DNA of 64,000 nt, taken from Martinezella lusitana (lineage in GTDB: Bacteria > Pseudomonadota > Alphaproteobacteria > Rhizobiales > Rhizobiaceae). The notes beneath the pieces are model-generated. The model saw only the letters and a list, made by a program, of their open reading frames with translations, had not been told where the DNA came from and did no database searches. The stretch covers positions 372,001-436,000 of the forward strand of contig NZ_JAFEVL010000048.1 of the NCBI RefSeq assembly GCF_016901135.1, read 5' to 3'. Positions 26,901-34,623 of this stretch are shown here, in pieces. Each line of letters opens with the position of its first letter. Within the stretch, counting starts at the first letter, position 1. Position numbers and translations under genes: made by a program.

Positions 26901-27392
26901 ATGACCAACATCTCGCCACCGCCTTCCCGGATCTATCTCTTGCGTCATGCGGCGGCTCAACAAGCCGCGCCGGGTCAGCGGGATTTCGATCGCCCTCTTA
27001 ACGACGACGGCTATGCCGCGGCCGAGATTGTCGCGGACAAGGCGGCCGACAAGGACTACAAGCCGGACCTGATTATCTCCTCGACCGCCCTGCGGTGTCG
27101 ACAGACTACTGACGCCATGCGCCGCGTCGTCAGCCCATCCACCGAATTCCGCTTTGTCGATGCTCTCTACAACGGCACGCTGGAAATCTACCTTTCGCTC
27201 ATAGCATCGCAGAGCGACCAGGAATCCGTGATGCTGGTGGCGCACAATCCGATCATCGAGCAGACGCTGGAATCCCTGATCGGTCATGAGGCCTTGGTTA
27301 GCGCGCTTCCTCGCGGCTTTCCGACGGCCGGCCTTGCCGTTGTCGACTCGACATCGACAGGCTGGACACTTACGGACTTTGTCACCGAGTAG
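26901..27392 (+). CDS. Histidine phosphatase family protein (SixA-like)
   Basis: 163 residues, RHG superfamily. The catalytic arginine and histidine are in IYLLRHAAA (R15, H16) with the second histidine in MLVAHNPIIEQ and a conserved ISSTALRCRQT segment. The size and the DRPLNDDG motif point to the SixA type, which removes phosphate from histidines of HPt domains or of phosphotransfer proteins such as NPr. Start ATG 26901 begins the domain; a frame open from 26841 has no binding site. The gene is followed 124 bases later by ycjX on the same strand. Confidence 0.88.
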   Translation: MTNISPPPSRIYLLRHAAAQQAAPGQRDFDRPLNDDGYAAAEIVADKAADKDYKPDLIISSTALRCRQTTDAMRRVVSPSTEFRFVDALYNGTLEIYLSLIASQSDQESVMLVAHNPIIEQTLESLIGHEALVSALPRGFPTAGLAVVDSTSTGWTLTDFVTE

Positions 27393-27516
27393 CGATATCT
27401 ACCGGTGCGGGTCAGAGTTCCAGCCTGGCCGGAATGTCCGCCGATATCACGTTGCCTTTTCGGCTTGAGTTTCGCTTCCTATATTCACGGTCACGCTGTC
27501 ATTCAGGGATCTCGCC

Positions 27517-28992
27517 TTGCCGCCAAGCCTGACCTCCTTCACCGACGATGCCCTGATCGCCTTCGATAATCTTGCTGATCGCGCGGCCGGCCTCGTCAAC
27601 CCGACAATTCGCCTCGGCGTCACCGGTCTGTCCCGCTCGGGCAAGACCGTGTTCATCTCCTCCCTCGTGCACAATCTCTTGAATGGCGGCCGCCTACCGC
27701 TGTTCGAGGCGGTGCAATCGGGTCGCGTTTCCGCAGTGCGCCTCGAACCGCAGCCTGATGATGCCGTGCCGCGTTTTCAATATGAGGACCACATTCGCGC
27801 GCTCGTGAAAGAGCGGATATGGCCGGATTCGACTCGCGCGATCTCGGAGCTGCGCATTACCCTGGACTACCAAAGCGCCAGCGGCTGGAATCGACTGTTC
27901 TCTCCCGGGCGCCTTTCCATCGACATCGTCGACTATCCCGGCGAATGGCTGCTCGATCTGCCTTTGCTTGGCAAGGATTTCCGCACCTTCAGCGCGGAAA
28001 CGCTGGCTTTGGCGGCAACGGGCGTTCGCGCCGAGCTGTCGCGCGCTTGGCTGGCGACGACTGAAAATGCTGATATTGCCGCGCCTGCGGACGAAATGAA
28101 GGCGCGCGACCTTGCAACGGCTTTTGCCGATTATCTCAAGGCCTGCAAATCCGACGAGCGTTCGCTGTCGACGCTGCCGCCGGGCCGGTTCCTGCTGCCC
28201 GGCGATCTGGACGGCTCGCCAGCGCTCACCTTCGCGCCGCTGAAGCTGCCGGCTGAAGGCAATGCCCCGAAAGGCTCGCTCTGGGCGATGATGGAGCGCC
28301 GCTACGAGGCCTACAAATCCGTGGTGGTCAAACCCTTCTTTCGCGAGCATTTTGCCCGTCTCGACCGCCAGATCGTTCTCGTCGATGCATTGCAAGCCAT
28401 CAATCGCGGTCCGGAAGCGGTGCAGGATCTCGAGCGCGCGCTGACGGATGTACTGGCCTGCTTCCGTCCCGGCGCCAATTCCTTCTTTTCCGCGCTCATC
28501 GGCCGCCGCATCGATCGCGTGCTGGTCGCCGCCACCAAGGCCGATCATCTCCATCACGAAAGCCATGACCGATTGGAGGCATTGACCCGCCGCCTCGTGG
28601 AACGTGCCGTCGAACGCATCGGCATGGCCGGCGCCGGCATCGAGGTCATGGCCATCGCCTCCGTGCGCGCCACCCGCGAGGCGACCGTGACGCGCGACGG
28701 GCAAACGCTTCCCGTCATCGTCGGCACGCCGATGGACAAGGAAACGATCGCCGGCGAAATCTTCGACGGCAATCGCAAGACGGCGGTATTCCCGGGCGAT
28801 CTGCCGGAAAATCCCCGCTGGCTGTTCGAAGCCCTTGAATCGGATGGCGCAAAGGTCCATTTGCCCGAGGTGAACGTCGTGCGCTTCCGCCCGCCGGAGC
28901 TTGATGAAACCGGCGGCGGCATCAAGCTTTCGGTGCCGCATATCCGTCTCGATCGCGCCATGCAGTTCCTGTTCGGAGACCGTCTCGCATGA
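27517..28992 (+). CDS. ycjX: YcjX family P-loop GTPase/ATPase
   Basis: 491 residues from a TTG start (AGGGA eight bases upstream). It belongs to the YcjX/DUF463 family. The P-loop is GVTGLSRSGKT (34-44) and the switch-like segment IDIVDYPGEWLLDLPLL is conserved. Family members are stress-associated, and the E. coli homologues YcjX and YcjF lie in the phage-shock (Psp) regulon; the exact reaction is unknown. It overlaps the next gene by four bases (ATGA), so the pair is translationally coupled. Confidence 0.93.
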   Translation: MPPSLTSFTDDALIAFDNLADRAAGLVNPTIRLGVTGLSRSGKTVFISSLVHNLLNGGRLPLFEAVQSGRVSAVRLEPQPDDAVPRFQYEDHIRALVKERIWPDSTRAISELRITLDYQSASGWNRLFSPGRLSIDIVDYPGEWLLDLPLLGKDFRTFSAETLALAATGVRAELSRAWLATTENADIAAPADEMKARDLATAFADYLKACKSDERSLSTLPPGRFLLPGDLDGSPALTFAPLKLPAEGNAPKGSLWAMMERRYEAYKSVVVKPFFREHFARLDRQIVLVDALQAINRGPEAVQDLERALTDVLACFRPGANSFFSALIGRRIDRVLVAATKADHLHHESHDRLEALTRRLVERAVERIGMAGAGIEVMAIASVRATREATVTRDGQTLPVIVGTPMDKETIAGEIFDGNRKTAVFPGDLPENPRWLFEALESDGAKVHLPEVNVVRFRPPELDETGGGIKLSVPHIRLDRAMQFLFGDRLA

Positions 28993-30086
28993 CGAAACCG
29001 ACCGCAAACGAACCAAGCAGCACCGGCCGCCGTCCGGCCGCCTTTTCGCTGGAGCCGGACATTTCCAGAAGCGATGCGACTGCCGCGCCCGGTTCGGAAA
29101 CACTGCGCCGCAAGCCGCAAAGCTTCGATACCAAAATCGTCCTGACGCCCGACGAGGAAGACCCTTTCATCAACCCTGCCCTCGACTCAGCCCTGGCCGA
29201 GAGCGCCGTTGCCAAGCCGCGCCGCCGTGGGTTTTCCTTCGGCAAGGTGGCGCTGAGCGCGCTCGGCATTCTGGTGTCGCTCGCCTTCGGCCTCTGGACG
29301 GATCAGCTCATCCGCGACCTGTTCAGCCGCGCCGACTGGCTCGGCTATACGGCGCTCGCAACGGTCGCCATCGGCATTCTCGCCGTCCTTGCCATCGTTG
29401 TCAGGGAAACCGCCGGCATGATGCGGCTGGCGGCCGTGCAGACCATCAAGGCGGAAGCGGAAGCCGCGATCGTCGAAACGCGCCCGGCGCGCGCCAAGGC
29501 GCTGGTAAAGCGTCTTTGCACTCTTCTCGAGGCCAATCCGGAAACAGCACGAGGCCGCGCCACGCTGAAAGCCGCCGAGGACGATATCATCGATGCGCCA
29601 CATCTGATCGACCTTGCGGAGCGCGAGTTGCTCGGACCGCTCGACCGTCGTGCTAGGGCGCTGATTCTCGGCGCCTCGAAGCGGGTCTCGGTCGTGACAG
29701 CCGTCAGCCCACGCGCCCTCGTCGACATTCTCTTCGTTCTTTACGAGGCGGCAAAGCTGGTGCGGGCCATGGCCGAACTCTATGGCGGCAGGCCCGGTAC
29801 GCTCGGCATGCTCAGGCTGATGCGCGATGTGCTTGCCCATCTGGCCGTCACCGGCTCGATCGCGGTCGGCGACAGCATCGTCCAACAGCTGATCGGCCAC
29901 GGCCTGGCATCGAAGCTCTCGGCGCGGTTAGGCGAAGGTGTCGTCAACGGCATGATGACGGCCCGGATCGGAATTGCAGCCATGGATCTCTGCCGGCCAT
30001 TGTCCTTCAAATCACTCAAACGGCCTGGCATTGCCGACTTCGCCGGCGATCTCACACCGAGCGTAACGGGCCGCAAGACGACATAA
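28989..30086 (+). CDS. ycjF: YcjF family membrane protein (DUF697)
   Basis: 365 residues. A disordered N-terminal 75 residues is followed by two transmembrane segments (about 85-105, VALSALGILVSLAFGLW, and 120-140, ALATVAIGILAVLAIVV) and a C-terminal DUF697 region (SVVTAVSPRALVDILFVLYEAAKLVRAMAELYGGRPG split as SVVTAVSPRALVDIL and AKLVRAMAELYGGRPG). Its only well-supported partner is YcjX, with which it overlaps by ATGA. The pair probably acts at the inner membrane in an envelope stress response. Confidence 0.92.
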   Translation: MTKPTANEPSSTGRRPAAFSLEPDISRSDATAAPGSETLRRKPQSFDTKIVLTPDEEDPFINPALDSALAESAVAKPRRRGFSFGKVALSALGILVSLAFGLWTDQLIRDLFSRADWLGYTALATVAIGILAVLAIVVRETAGMMRLAAVQTIKAEAEAAIVETRPARAKALVKRLCTLLEANPETARGRATLKAAEDDIIDAPHLIDLAERELLGPLDRRARALILGASKRVSVVTAVSPRALVDILFVLYEAAKLVRAMAELYGGRPGTLGMLRLMRDVLAHLAVTGSIAVGDSIVQQLIGHGLASKLSARLGEGVVNGMMTARIGIAAMDLCRPLSFKSLKRPGIADFAGDLTPSVTGRKTT

Positions 30087-30190
30087 GCGCCCGCAAATCC
30101 GGCTTTACAAGGCGCGGGAAACCAAGCATTAACCATTCTCGGGCAAAAGTGGGAACCAGATTTACGGTTCCGCCTCGCTAAGGAATGTCC

Positions 30191-30742
30191 ATGTTTTCGC
30201 GTCAATTTCTTCTTGTAAGCGGCCTTGCCGCCGCGACCCTCTCCACAGGTGCTTGGGTTCATTCGGCTGACGCGGCTCCCCGCGACAAGGCCTTTTTCCA
30301 GTCAGTCGCCGGCTCCTGGAGCGGTCCGGGCGAAATCGTCGCCGGTAAATACAAGGGAACGAAATTCACCTGCGCCCTCACGGGCAAGGCACTCGACGGC
30401 AGCAATGCCGGCGTCAAGCTCGATGGCACCTGCCGCGTCGGCGTCTTCCAGCAGCCGATGTCGGCCGAGATCACCCAGAGCGGCGGCAGCTACACAGGAA
30501 AATTCCTGGACGGAGCCGCCGGCAAGGGTCTGGATGTGACGTCCGGTACGGTCAATGACGGCACGGTCGTCCTCGGCCTGAACCGCCAGAAGCTCAATGG
30601 CGCCATGATCGCCCGCGTTACGAACGACAAGTTGATGAACGTCACGATTTCGGTGAAGGTTGGCGAGCAGATGGTGCCGGTCATCGGCGTCACGTTGAAG
30701 CGCGCCGACATCGACCAGATGGCAGTCGGATCGATCCAGTAA
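30191..30742 (+). CDS. Secreted protein of unknown function, beta-rich
   Basis: 183 residues from the second of two ATGs: AAGGA is six bases from 30191 but abuts the ATG at 30185. A signal peptide of about 29 residues ends ADA-APRDK. The mature part is beta-rich with repeated Gly-turn patterns (AGSWSGPGEIVAG, FTCALTGKALDGS, TCRVGVF) and two cysteines; the layout suggests a small beta-barrel such as a lipocalin-like fold, but the family is not recognised. It is followed by a strong terminator. Confidence 0.75.
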   Translation: MFSRQFLLVSGLAAATLSTGAWVHSADAAPRDKAFFQSVAGSWSGPGEIVAGKYKGTKFTCALTGKALDGSNAGVKLDGTCRVGVFQQPMSAEITQSGGSYTGKFLDGAAGKGLDVTSGTVNDGTVVLGLNRQKLNGAMIARVTNDKLMNVTISVKVGEQMVPVIGVTLKRADIDQMAVGSIQ

Positions 30743-30767
30743 TTCCAGGCATCAAGCCATAACGTAG

Positions 30768-30794
30768 CGGCCGGCATCCTCTGCCGGCCGTTTT
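30768..30794 (+). terminator. Rho-independent terminator
   Basis: An 8-base perfect stem (CGGCCGGC with GCCGGCCG), 7-base loop and TTTT, 25 bases after the secreted protein gene. Confidence 0.75.
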
Positions 30795-30804
30795 GCATTC
30801 CCTG

Positions 30805-31332
30805 TCAGGCCGATTGCCACCAATCGCGGCTGTCGTCCGCAACCTCGATCTCCTCGACATCGACGTCACGCAGCCAATCCTTGATCACGCGCCCTTTGAC
30901 CGTCAGATCAGCGGCGAAATCCGCAAGCGGCATCAGGACGAAGCCGCGCTCGGTCATGCGGGGATGAGGGATAGTCAGCAGCGGCTCGGCACGCTCCAGC
31001 TCGCCATAGGTCAGGATATCGATATCGATCGTCCGCGGCCCCCAGCGTTCGATCCGAACCCGTTTCATGTCGCGCTCTATATCCAGGCAGACCTCAAGCA
31101 GCGCTTCCGGCGTAAGCGTCGTATCGACGGCGGCGCAGGAATTGTAGAAGAAGGATTGATCCGTCTTGCCCCAAGGCGGTGTCCGGTAGAGCCGCGAGAC
31201 CGAAACCACCTGGCAATCTGTTCGCGAATCAAGCGTCCGTAAGGCAAGCGCCATCGCGTGCTTGGGATTATCCAGATTGCCGCCTAAGCCGAGCGTTGCG
31301 CGCACGGCTCCGTTTTCAGGCAAAATGCTCAA
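30805..31332 (-). CDS. folK: 2-amino-4-hydroxy-6-hydroxymethyldihydropteridine pyrophosphokinase
   Basis: 175 residues. FolK transfers pyrophosphate from ATP to 6-hydroxymethyl-dihydropterin in folate synthesis. Conserved blocks are GLGGNLDNP, SRLYRTPPWGKTDQSFFYNSCA, RIERWGPRTIDIDILTYG (with the catalytic Asp pair) and IPHPRMTERGFVLMPL. Its start overlaps the end of folB by 17 bases. It is the last gene of folP-folB-folK. Confidence 0.96.
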   Translation of the reverse strand: MSILPENGAVRATLGLGGNLDNPKHAMALALRTLDSRTDCQVVSVSRLYRTPPWGKTDQSFFYNSCAAVDTTLTPEALLEVCLDIERDMKRVRIERWGPRTIDIDILTYGELERAEPLLTIPHPRMTERGFVLMPLADFAADLTVKGRVIKDWLRDVDVEEIEVADDSRDWWQSA

Positions 31333-31687
31333 CGCTCACCTGTACATAATCGAGGACGCCCGGAACCGGAGCATTGGGTTTGCGCACCGTGATCTTCGCC
31401 CTTCGGATGCTCGGAAAACGCCGGCACAGCTCCTTCGCCACATCGAGCGCCAGCGCCTCGATCAGATAGCGCCGGCGTCCCGTGACGATTTCCTCGATGA
31501 CGCTGAATGCGATGCCGTAGTTGACGGTATCGTTGATCGAATCGCGTTCCAGCGCGTCGCCGGCTTCCACGTCGAGCTCGGCGTCGACAAAGAAGCGCTG
31601 ACCGAGGAACTCCTCCTCGTCATGCACGCCGTGGCGGGCAAAGAAAGCACAATTCTGAAGAGTGATGGTGTAGGTGATAACGCTCAT
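31316..31687 (-). CDS. folB: Dihydroneopterin aldolase
   Basis: 123 residues. FolB cleaves 7,8-dihydroneopterin to 6-hydroxymethyl-dihydropterin and glycolaldehyde, the step before FolK. The pterin-binding Glu region FFARHGVHDEEEFLGQRFFVD and the catalytic-lysine strand KITVRKPNAPVPG are present. It lies 61 bases after folP and overlaps folK. Confidence 0.95.
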   Translation of the reverse strand: MSVITYTITLQNCAFFARHGVHDEEEFLGQRFFVDAELDVEAGDALERDSINDTVNYGIAFSVIEEIVTGRRRYLIEALALDVAKELCRRFPSIRRAKITVRKPNAPVPGVLDYVQVSVEHFA

Positions 31688-31748
31688 GACGTCCCTCCGT
31701 TTCGAACAGGCACGACGGCGTCCGAAAACCGCTCCCTATGATCCGGGA

Positions 31749-32606
31749 TCATGCTTTAAGTCTCGCGCGCGTCCTGAGGATAGCATCCGCAACCGCCAGC
31801 GCGTCCCTGTTGATTGCGACATTATGTACACGGAATAGGGCCGCTCCCTGCAAGCGCAATATCGCATTCGCCGCAGCCGTGCCGACATCCCGATCCGGCG
31901 CGTCGCGTCCGGTAATAGCGCCGACAAATCGCTTGCGCGAAGTGCCCACCAACAGCGGCAGCTCGAATCGAAGCAGCGCATTAAAACGCGCCATCAATTC
32001 CAGATTCTCCTCCGTGTGCTCCTTGGCAAAGCCAAAACCGGGATCCAGCACGATATTCTGCCGGCTCACGCCGGCTGCAGCTGCGATGTCGAGCGAGCGA
32101 CTGAGGAACAACATCTGATCGTCGATCACGTCGGGCAGCTTCTGCCGGTCGCGACCGGTGTGCATGATGCAAAGCCCGGCGCCTGTCTGCGCCGCCAGAG
32201 CCGCGATCTCCGGCTCGCGTTGCAGGCCGAAAACATCGTTGACGATATGTGCGCCGGCTCCGACCGCCAGTCGCGCCGTGTCGGCCCGATAGGTGTCGAC
32301 CGATATCAACGCATCCGTCTTGCCGCGGAGAGCCTCGATGACGGGCAGCACCCGCCCCTGCTCTTCGCTGGCGCTGACGGCATCCCCGCCGGGCTTCGTC
32401 GATTCGCCGCCGATATCGATAATCGCGGCGCCATCCTCGACGCAGGCGAGCGCATGCGCAACCGCGGTATCGACGGCCTCATAGTGCCCGCCATCGGAGA
32501 AGGAATCCGGTGTCACATTGACGATAGCCATGATGACGCTCTGTTTGCCGACATCGAGGCTGCGCCCGTGCGCGACATGCCAGCTTTGGCTGCGAAGCTC
32601 TGTCAC
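31749..32606 (-). CDS. folP: Dihydropteroate synthase
   Basis: About 285 residues. FolP joins p-aminobenzoate to hydroxymethyl-dihydropterin pyrophosphate; it is the sulfonamide target. Conserved loops are seen: VNVTPDSFSDGG, DIGGESTKPGGD, DPGFGFAK and the phosphate-binding GTSRKRFVG. The start is uncertain: GTG at 32606 (GGGA six bases upstream) gives MTELRSQSWHVAHG, while TTG 32609 and ATG 32618 are close alternatives. A frame open to 32804 would overlap the divergent DUF922 gene and is rejected. It is first in the folP-folB-folK operon. Confidence 0.95.
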   Translation of the reverse strand: MTELRSQSWHVAHGRSLDVGKQSVIMAIVNVTPDSFSDGGHYEAVDTAVAHALACVEDGAAIIDIGGESTKPGGDAVSASEEQGRVLPVIEALRGKTDALISVDTYRADTARLAVGAGAHIVNDVFGLQREPEIAALAAQTGAGLCIMHTGRDRQKLPDVIDDQMLFLSRSLDIAAAAGVSRQNIVLDPGFGFAKEHTEENLELMARFNALLRFELPLLVGTSRKRFVGAITGRDAPDRDVGTAAANAILRLQGAALFRVHNVAINRDALAVADAILRTRARLKA

Positions 32607-32709
32607 CAACCATCCCATCCCATTGAAATGAAAAAACCTTGCGCTTGATATTGCGCTCACAGTGGCTATGCCGCAAGGTTCGCCGAAGTTCAACATGGTA
32701 GCAACATGA

Positions 32710-33330
32710 ATGCCGTTTGCGTCCCAGAAGATCCGTGTTTCGCTAGCGCTGTTGCTTGCGTGCTGCGCGCCCGGCATAGCCGACGCGGAGGTGATCGCCC
32801 GCAAATCCGTCTCCTATTTTGATATCAAGGGAAAGAGCGCAGACGAACTTGACGCGGCGTTGAACGAGCGCGGACCGCTCGCGATGGGCTCGAGCAGTCA
32901 TCATCCCGGCGCGACCAGGATTCGCTTCGGTGGCAGCGCGACCTATAGCGAGTCGAACGGCCGCTGTTATATTTCCGGCGTGAAAGTTACCGTCGATACT
33001 GAAATCATCCTGCCCCGCTGGCGTGACCGGCGCCATGCAAGCAAGCAGCTTTCCATGATCTGGGATACTCTGTCGGCCGATATTCGCCGTCATGAGGATC
33101 GGCATGTCGAGATCGCACGCGAGCACGCGCGCCAGATGGAGAGGGCGATCCTTTCCCTGCCGTCGGCAAGCAGCTGTGACGCGCTTCAGGAAAAGGCAAA
33201 CGAGGCGACGTCGCGAGAAACCGACCGACACGACGCCGATCAGGCGCGATTCGACCGCATCGAAGCGATCAATTTCCAGAACCGCATACAGAGACTGCTG
33301 TATTATCGCGGTCGGCAAAGCGGTCAGTGA
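32710..33330 (+). CDS. DUF922 secreted zinc metalloprotease-like protein
   Basis: 206 residues. A signal peptide of about 26 residues (MPFASQKIRVSLALLLACCA, then PGIADA) precedes a DUF922 domain. The zinc-binding HEXXH is HEDRH at 128-132, continued by VEIAREHA in the same helix. The conserved front part has YFDIKGKSADELDAALNERGP, then SYSE-like AATYS-type strand and RCYISGVKV. A second cysteine sits near 177. The substrate is unknown. It diverges from folP and is followed by a 456-base gap. Confidence 0.82.
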   Translation: MPFASQKIRVSLALLLACCAPGIADAEVIARKSVSYFDIKGKSADELDAALNERGPLAMGSSSHHPGATRIRFGGSATYSESNGRCYISGVKVTVDTEIILPRWRDRRHASKQLSMIWDTLSADIRRHEDRHVEIAREHARQMERAILSLPSASSCDALQEKANEATSRETDRHDADQARFDRIEAINFQNRIQRLLYYRGRQSGQ

Positions 33331-33431
33331 CCGGACGGAACATGTTCATTTCGGATGAAATAGCGACCGGATCGCAGCCAACTGTGTGAAAACAGCCACT
33401 ATATCTGTGAATCGTCCGCCCGCGCCGCTCT

Positions 33432-33460
33432 TTGAACTTTACGAGAATCTGAAATAGGTT
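33432..33460 (+). promoter_or_regulatory. Candidate promoter of the small RNA
   Basis: TTGAAC, 17 bases, TAGGTT. The spacing is ideal; the -10 match is poor. It would start a transcript near 33467. Confidence 0.35.
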
Positions 33461-33466
33461 TTTCCT

Positions 33467-33711
33467 ATGGAACGTAGAGGTGATCGCACCGGATGATTCG
33501 AAAATTCTGGGCGGGGTCTCTGATGGATCGATTGGATTGCCTGCGCTGGCGGGTTCGTTCGCTCTCCTGCGCAGTCTGGGTTTGCCTTTTAAAACATGCG
33601 CTACGTGTTCTCCTGGCGCGTCCTCTAGCCGCAGGTGTTTCCTCCCTTGCCTGTCGGTGATGCGCCCGCCTCGCCTCGCTCGCTGAAACTAGCAGAGCGG
33701 GGCTTCTTTTT
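33467..33711 (+). ncRNA. Candidate trans-encoded small RNA
   Basis: About 245 bases between the promoter-like site and a well-formed terminator, with no gene on either strand. Inside are a CTGCGC/GCGCAG stem (about 33550-33575) and a CCTCCC stretch that could pair with ribosome binding sites. I compared it mentally with tmRNA, 4.5S RNA, RNase P RNA and 6S RNA and cannot assign it to any of these. The 5' end is a guess. Confidence 0.4.
33673..33711 (+). terminator. Rho-independent terminator of the candidate small RNA
   Basis: GCCTCGCTCGCT pairs with AGCAGAGCGGGGC (12 pairs with one bulged A and one G-U) around a 6-base loop and is followed by TTCTTTTT. The DUF922 gene ends about 340 bases earlier, so the hairpin probably serves a separate transcript. 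Confidence 0.7.
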
Positions 33712-33786
33712 GGAGCGAACCCTTGGATTTTACATCCGACAGTCCAGCATGATCGCGGCAGTCAAAAACATCGGCTGCAGGACGTT

Positions 33787-34107
33787 CTAGGCCTGGCGTT
33801 CGGGAACGTGGACGACAAGCCCGTCAAGGGCGCTCTTCATCTTGATCTGACAGGAGAGGCGCGAATTGGGACGGACGTCGAAAGCAAAATCCAGCATGTC
33901 TTCTTCCATCGCCTCGGGACTGCCGACCCTTTCGGTCCATTCCTCGTCGACATAGACATGACAGGTGGCACAGGCACACGCACCGCCGCATTCCGCCTCG
34001 ATGCCGGGCACCGAGTTGCGAACGGCATTTTCCATCACGGTGGAGCCCTCGTCGACATTGAGGTCAAAGCGCGTGCCGTCGAAGGCGACGATGGTCAATT
34101 TGGTCAT
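33787..34107 (-). CDS. 2Fe-2S ferredoxin (adrenodoxin type)
   Basis: 106 residues. The cluster ligands are C40, C46, C49 (C-x5-C-x2-C in CGGACACATC) and C86 in RLSCQI, the pattern of the vertebrate-type/ISC ferredoxins such as Fdx and FdVI. It transfers electrons, perhaps to a cytochrome P450 or to Fe-S assembly; the partner is not in the window. It is preceded by a large hairpin and the HPt gene on the same strand. It is not next to isc or suf genes. Confidence 0.93.
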   Translation of the reverse strand: MTKLTIVAFDGTRFDLNVDEGSTVMENAVRNSVPGIEAECGGACACATCHVYVDEEWTERVGSPEAMEEDMLDFAFDVRPNSRLSCQIKMKSALDGLVVHVPERQA

Positions 34108-34183
34108 TTAGGTGAATTCCGAAATCGTGAGTGAAGGATCGTTCGGAATTTTACTTCCAACAAATCGCTGGGGCAGTCAACAT

Positions 34184-34222
34184 TTGCGCCGCCGAAACGG
34201 TTTTACCCGTTTGGCGGCGCAA
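34184..34222 (-). terminator. Strong hairpin after the HPt gene
   Basis: A 16-pair stem (TTGCGCCGCC plus AAACGG with CCGTTT plus GGCGGCGCAA, one bulged G) and a 6-base loop, between the HPt stop and the ferredoxin start. It lacks a T run, so it may act as a weak terminator or an mRNA stabiliser. Confidence 0.5.
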
Positions 34223-34254
34223 TGCCTGAATTTACCGATTTCAGGCGCGTCAGT

Positions 34255-34623
34255 TCAACGCGACAGCTTCAGAATGAAATTCTCAGCGTCGACGACACAG
34301 GTGGTAACCGCCGCCATGCGGGCGGCATCGCCTGCATCGCTCTCGAGCGCCGCTGCCGCATCCGCCACGCGGAAGGCACCGACGGCACTGGCCGCACCCT
34401 TCAACTTGTGCGATGCCGCCTGAACACGCTTGGCGTCGCCGCTGCCGATCTCCTGCAGACACGAGCGCGCCTGCCTGGCGAACATCTGCAGCACCTCGAC
34501 CTCGAGGGCCTTGTCGCCCATCGTCTGCTTTGCCAGGTGAACCAGATCGATCGATCGCTCCCGCGACGGAGCCGGGCCCCGCGAATTGTCCGGAGATTCA
34601 AACGCGATATTCAGTGCTGCCAT
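34255..34623 (-). CDS. HPt domain protein (orphan histidine phosphotransfer)
   Basis: 122 residues making a single HPt four-helix bundle after a disordered first 25 residues. The phosphorylatable histidine is H72 in ASHKLKGAASAVGA, with the supporting K73 and K75-G76 positions. Such proteins carry phosphate between hybrid kinases and response regulators. No kinase or regulator is adjacent; the nearest kinase is CckA about 10 kb away, whose known partner ChpT has a different fold, so a direct link is only a possibility. A SixA-like phosphatase, a type that dephosphorylates HPt domains, is also in the window. Confidence 0.85.
   Translation of the reverse strand: MAALNIAFESPDNSRGPAPSRERSIDLVHLAKQTMGDKALEVEVLQMFARQARSCLQEIGSGDAKRVQAASHKLKGAASAVGAFRVADAAAALESDAGDAARMAAVTTCVVDAENFILKLSR

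Larger units (their letters stand above)
33331..33786. other. 456-base intergenic region holding a candidate small RNA
   Basis: No convincing protein gene. It contains a sigma70-like promoter, about 210 bases of sequence with several inverted repeats, and a strong terminator on the plus strand. A 56-codon frame begins at the ATG near 33493 but its residue pattern (Arg, Leu, Cys, Trp-rich) does not look like a real protein. Confidence 0.55.

Noticed and set aside
33480..33686. 68-codon frame (plus) and a 56-codon frame from 33493 in the small RNA gap
   Set aside because: Composition (many Arg, Cys, Ser, Trp) is that of non-coding DNA and the strong hairpins fit an RNA better. A short peptide cannot be ruled out completely.
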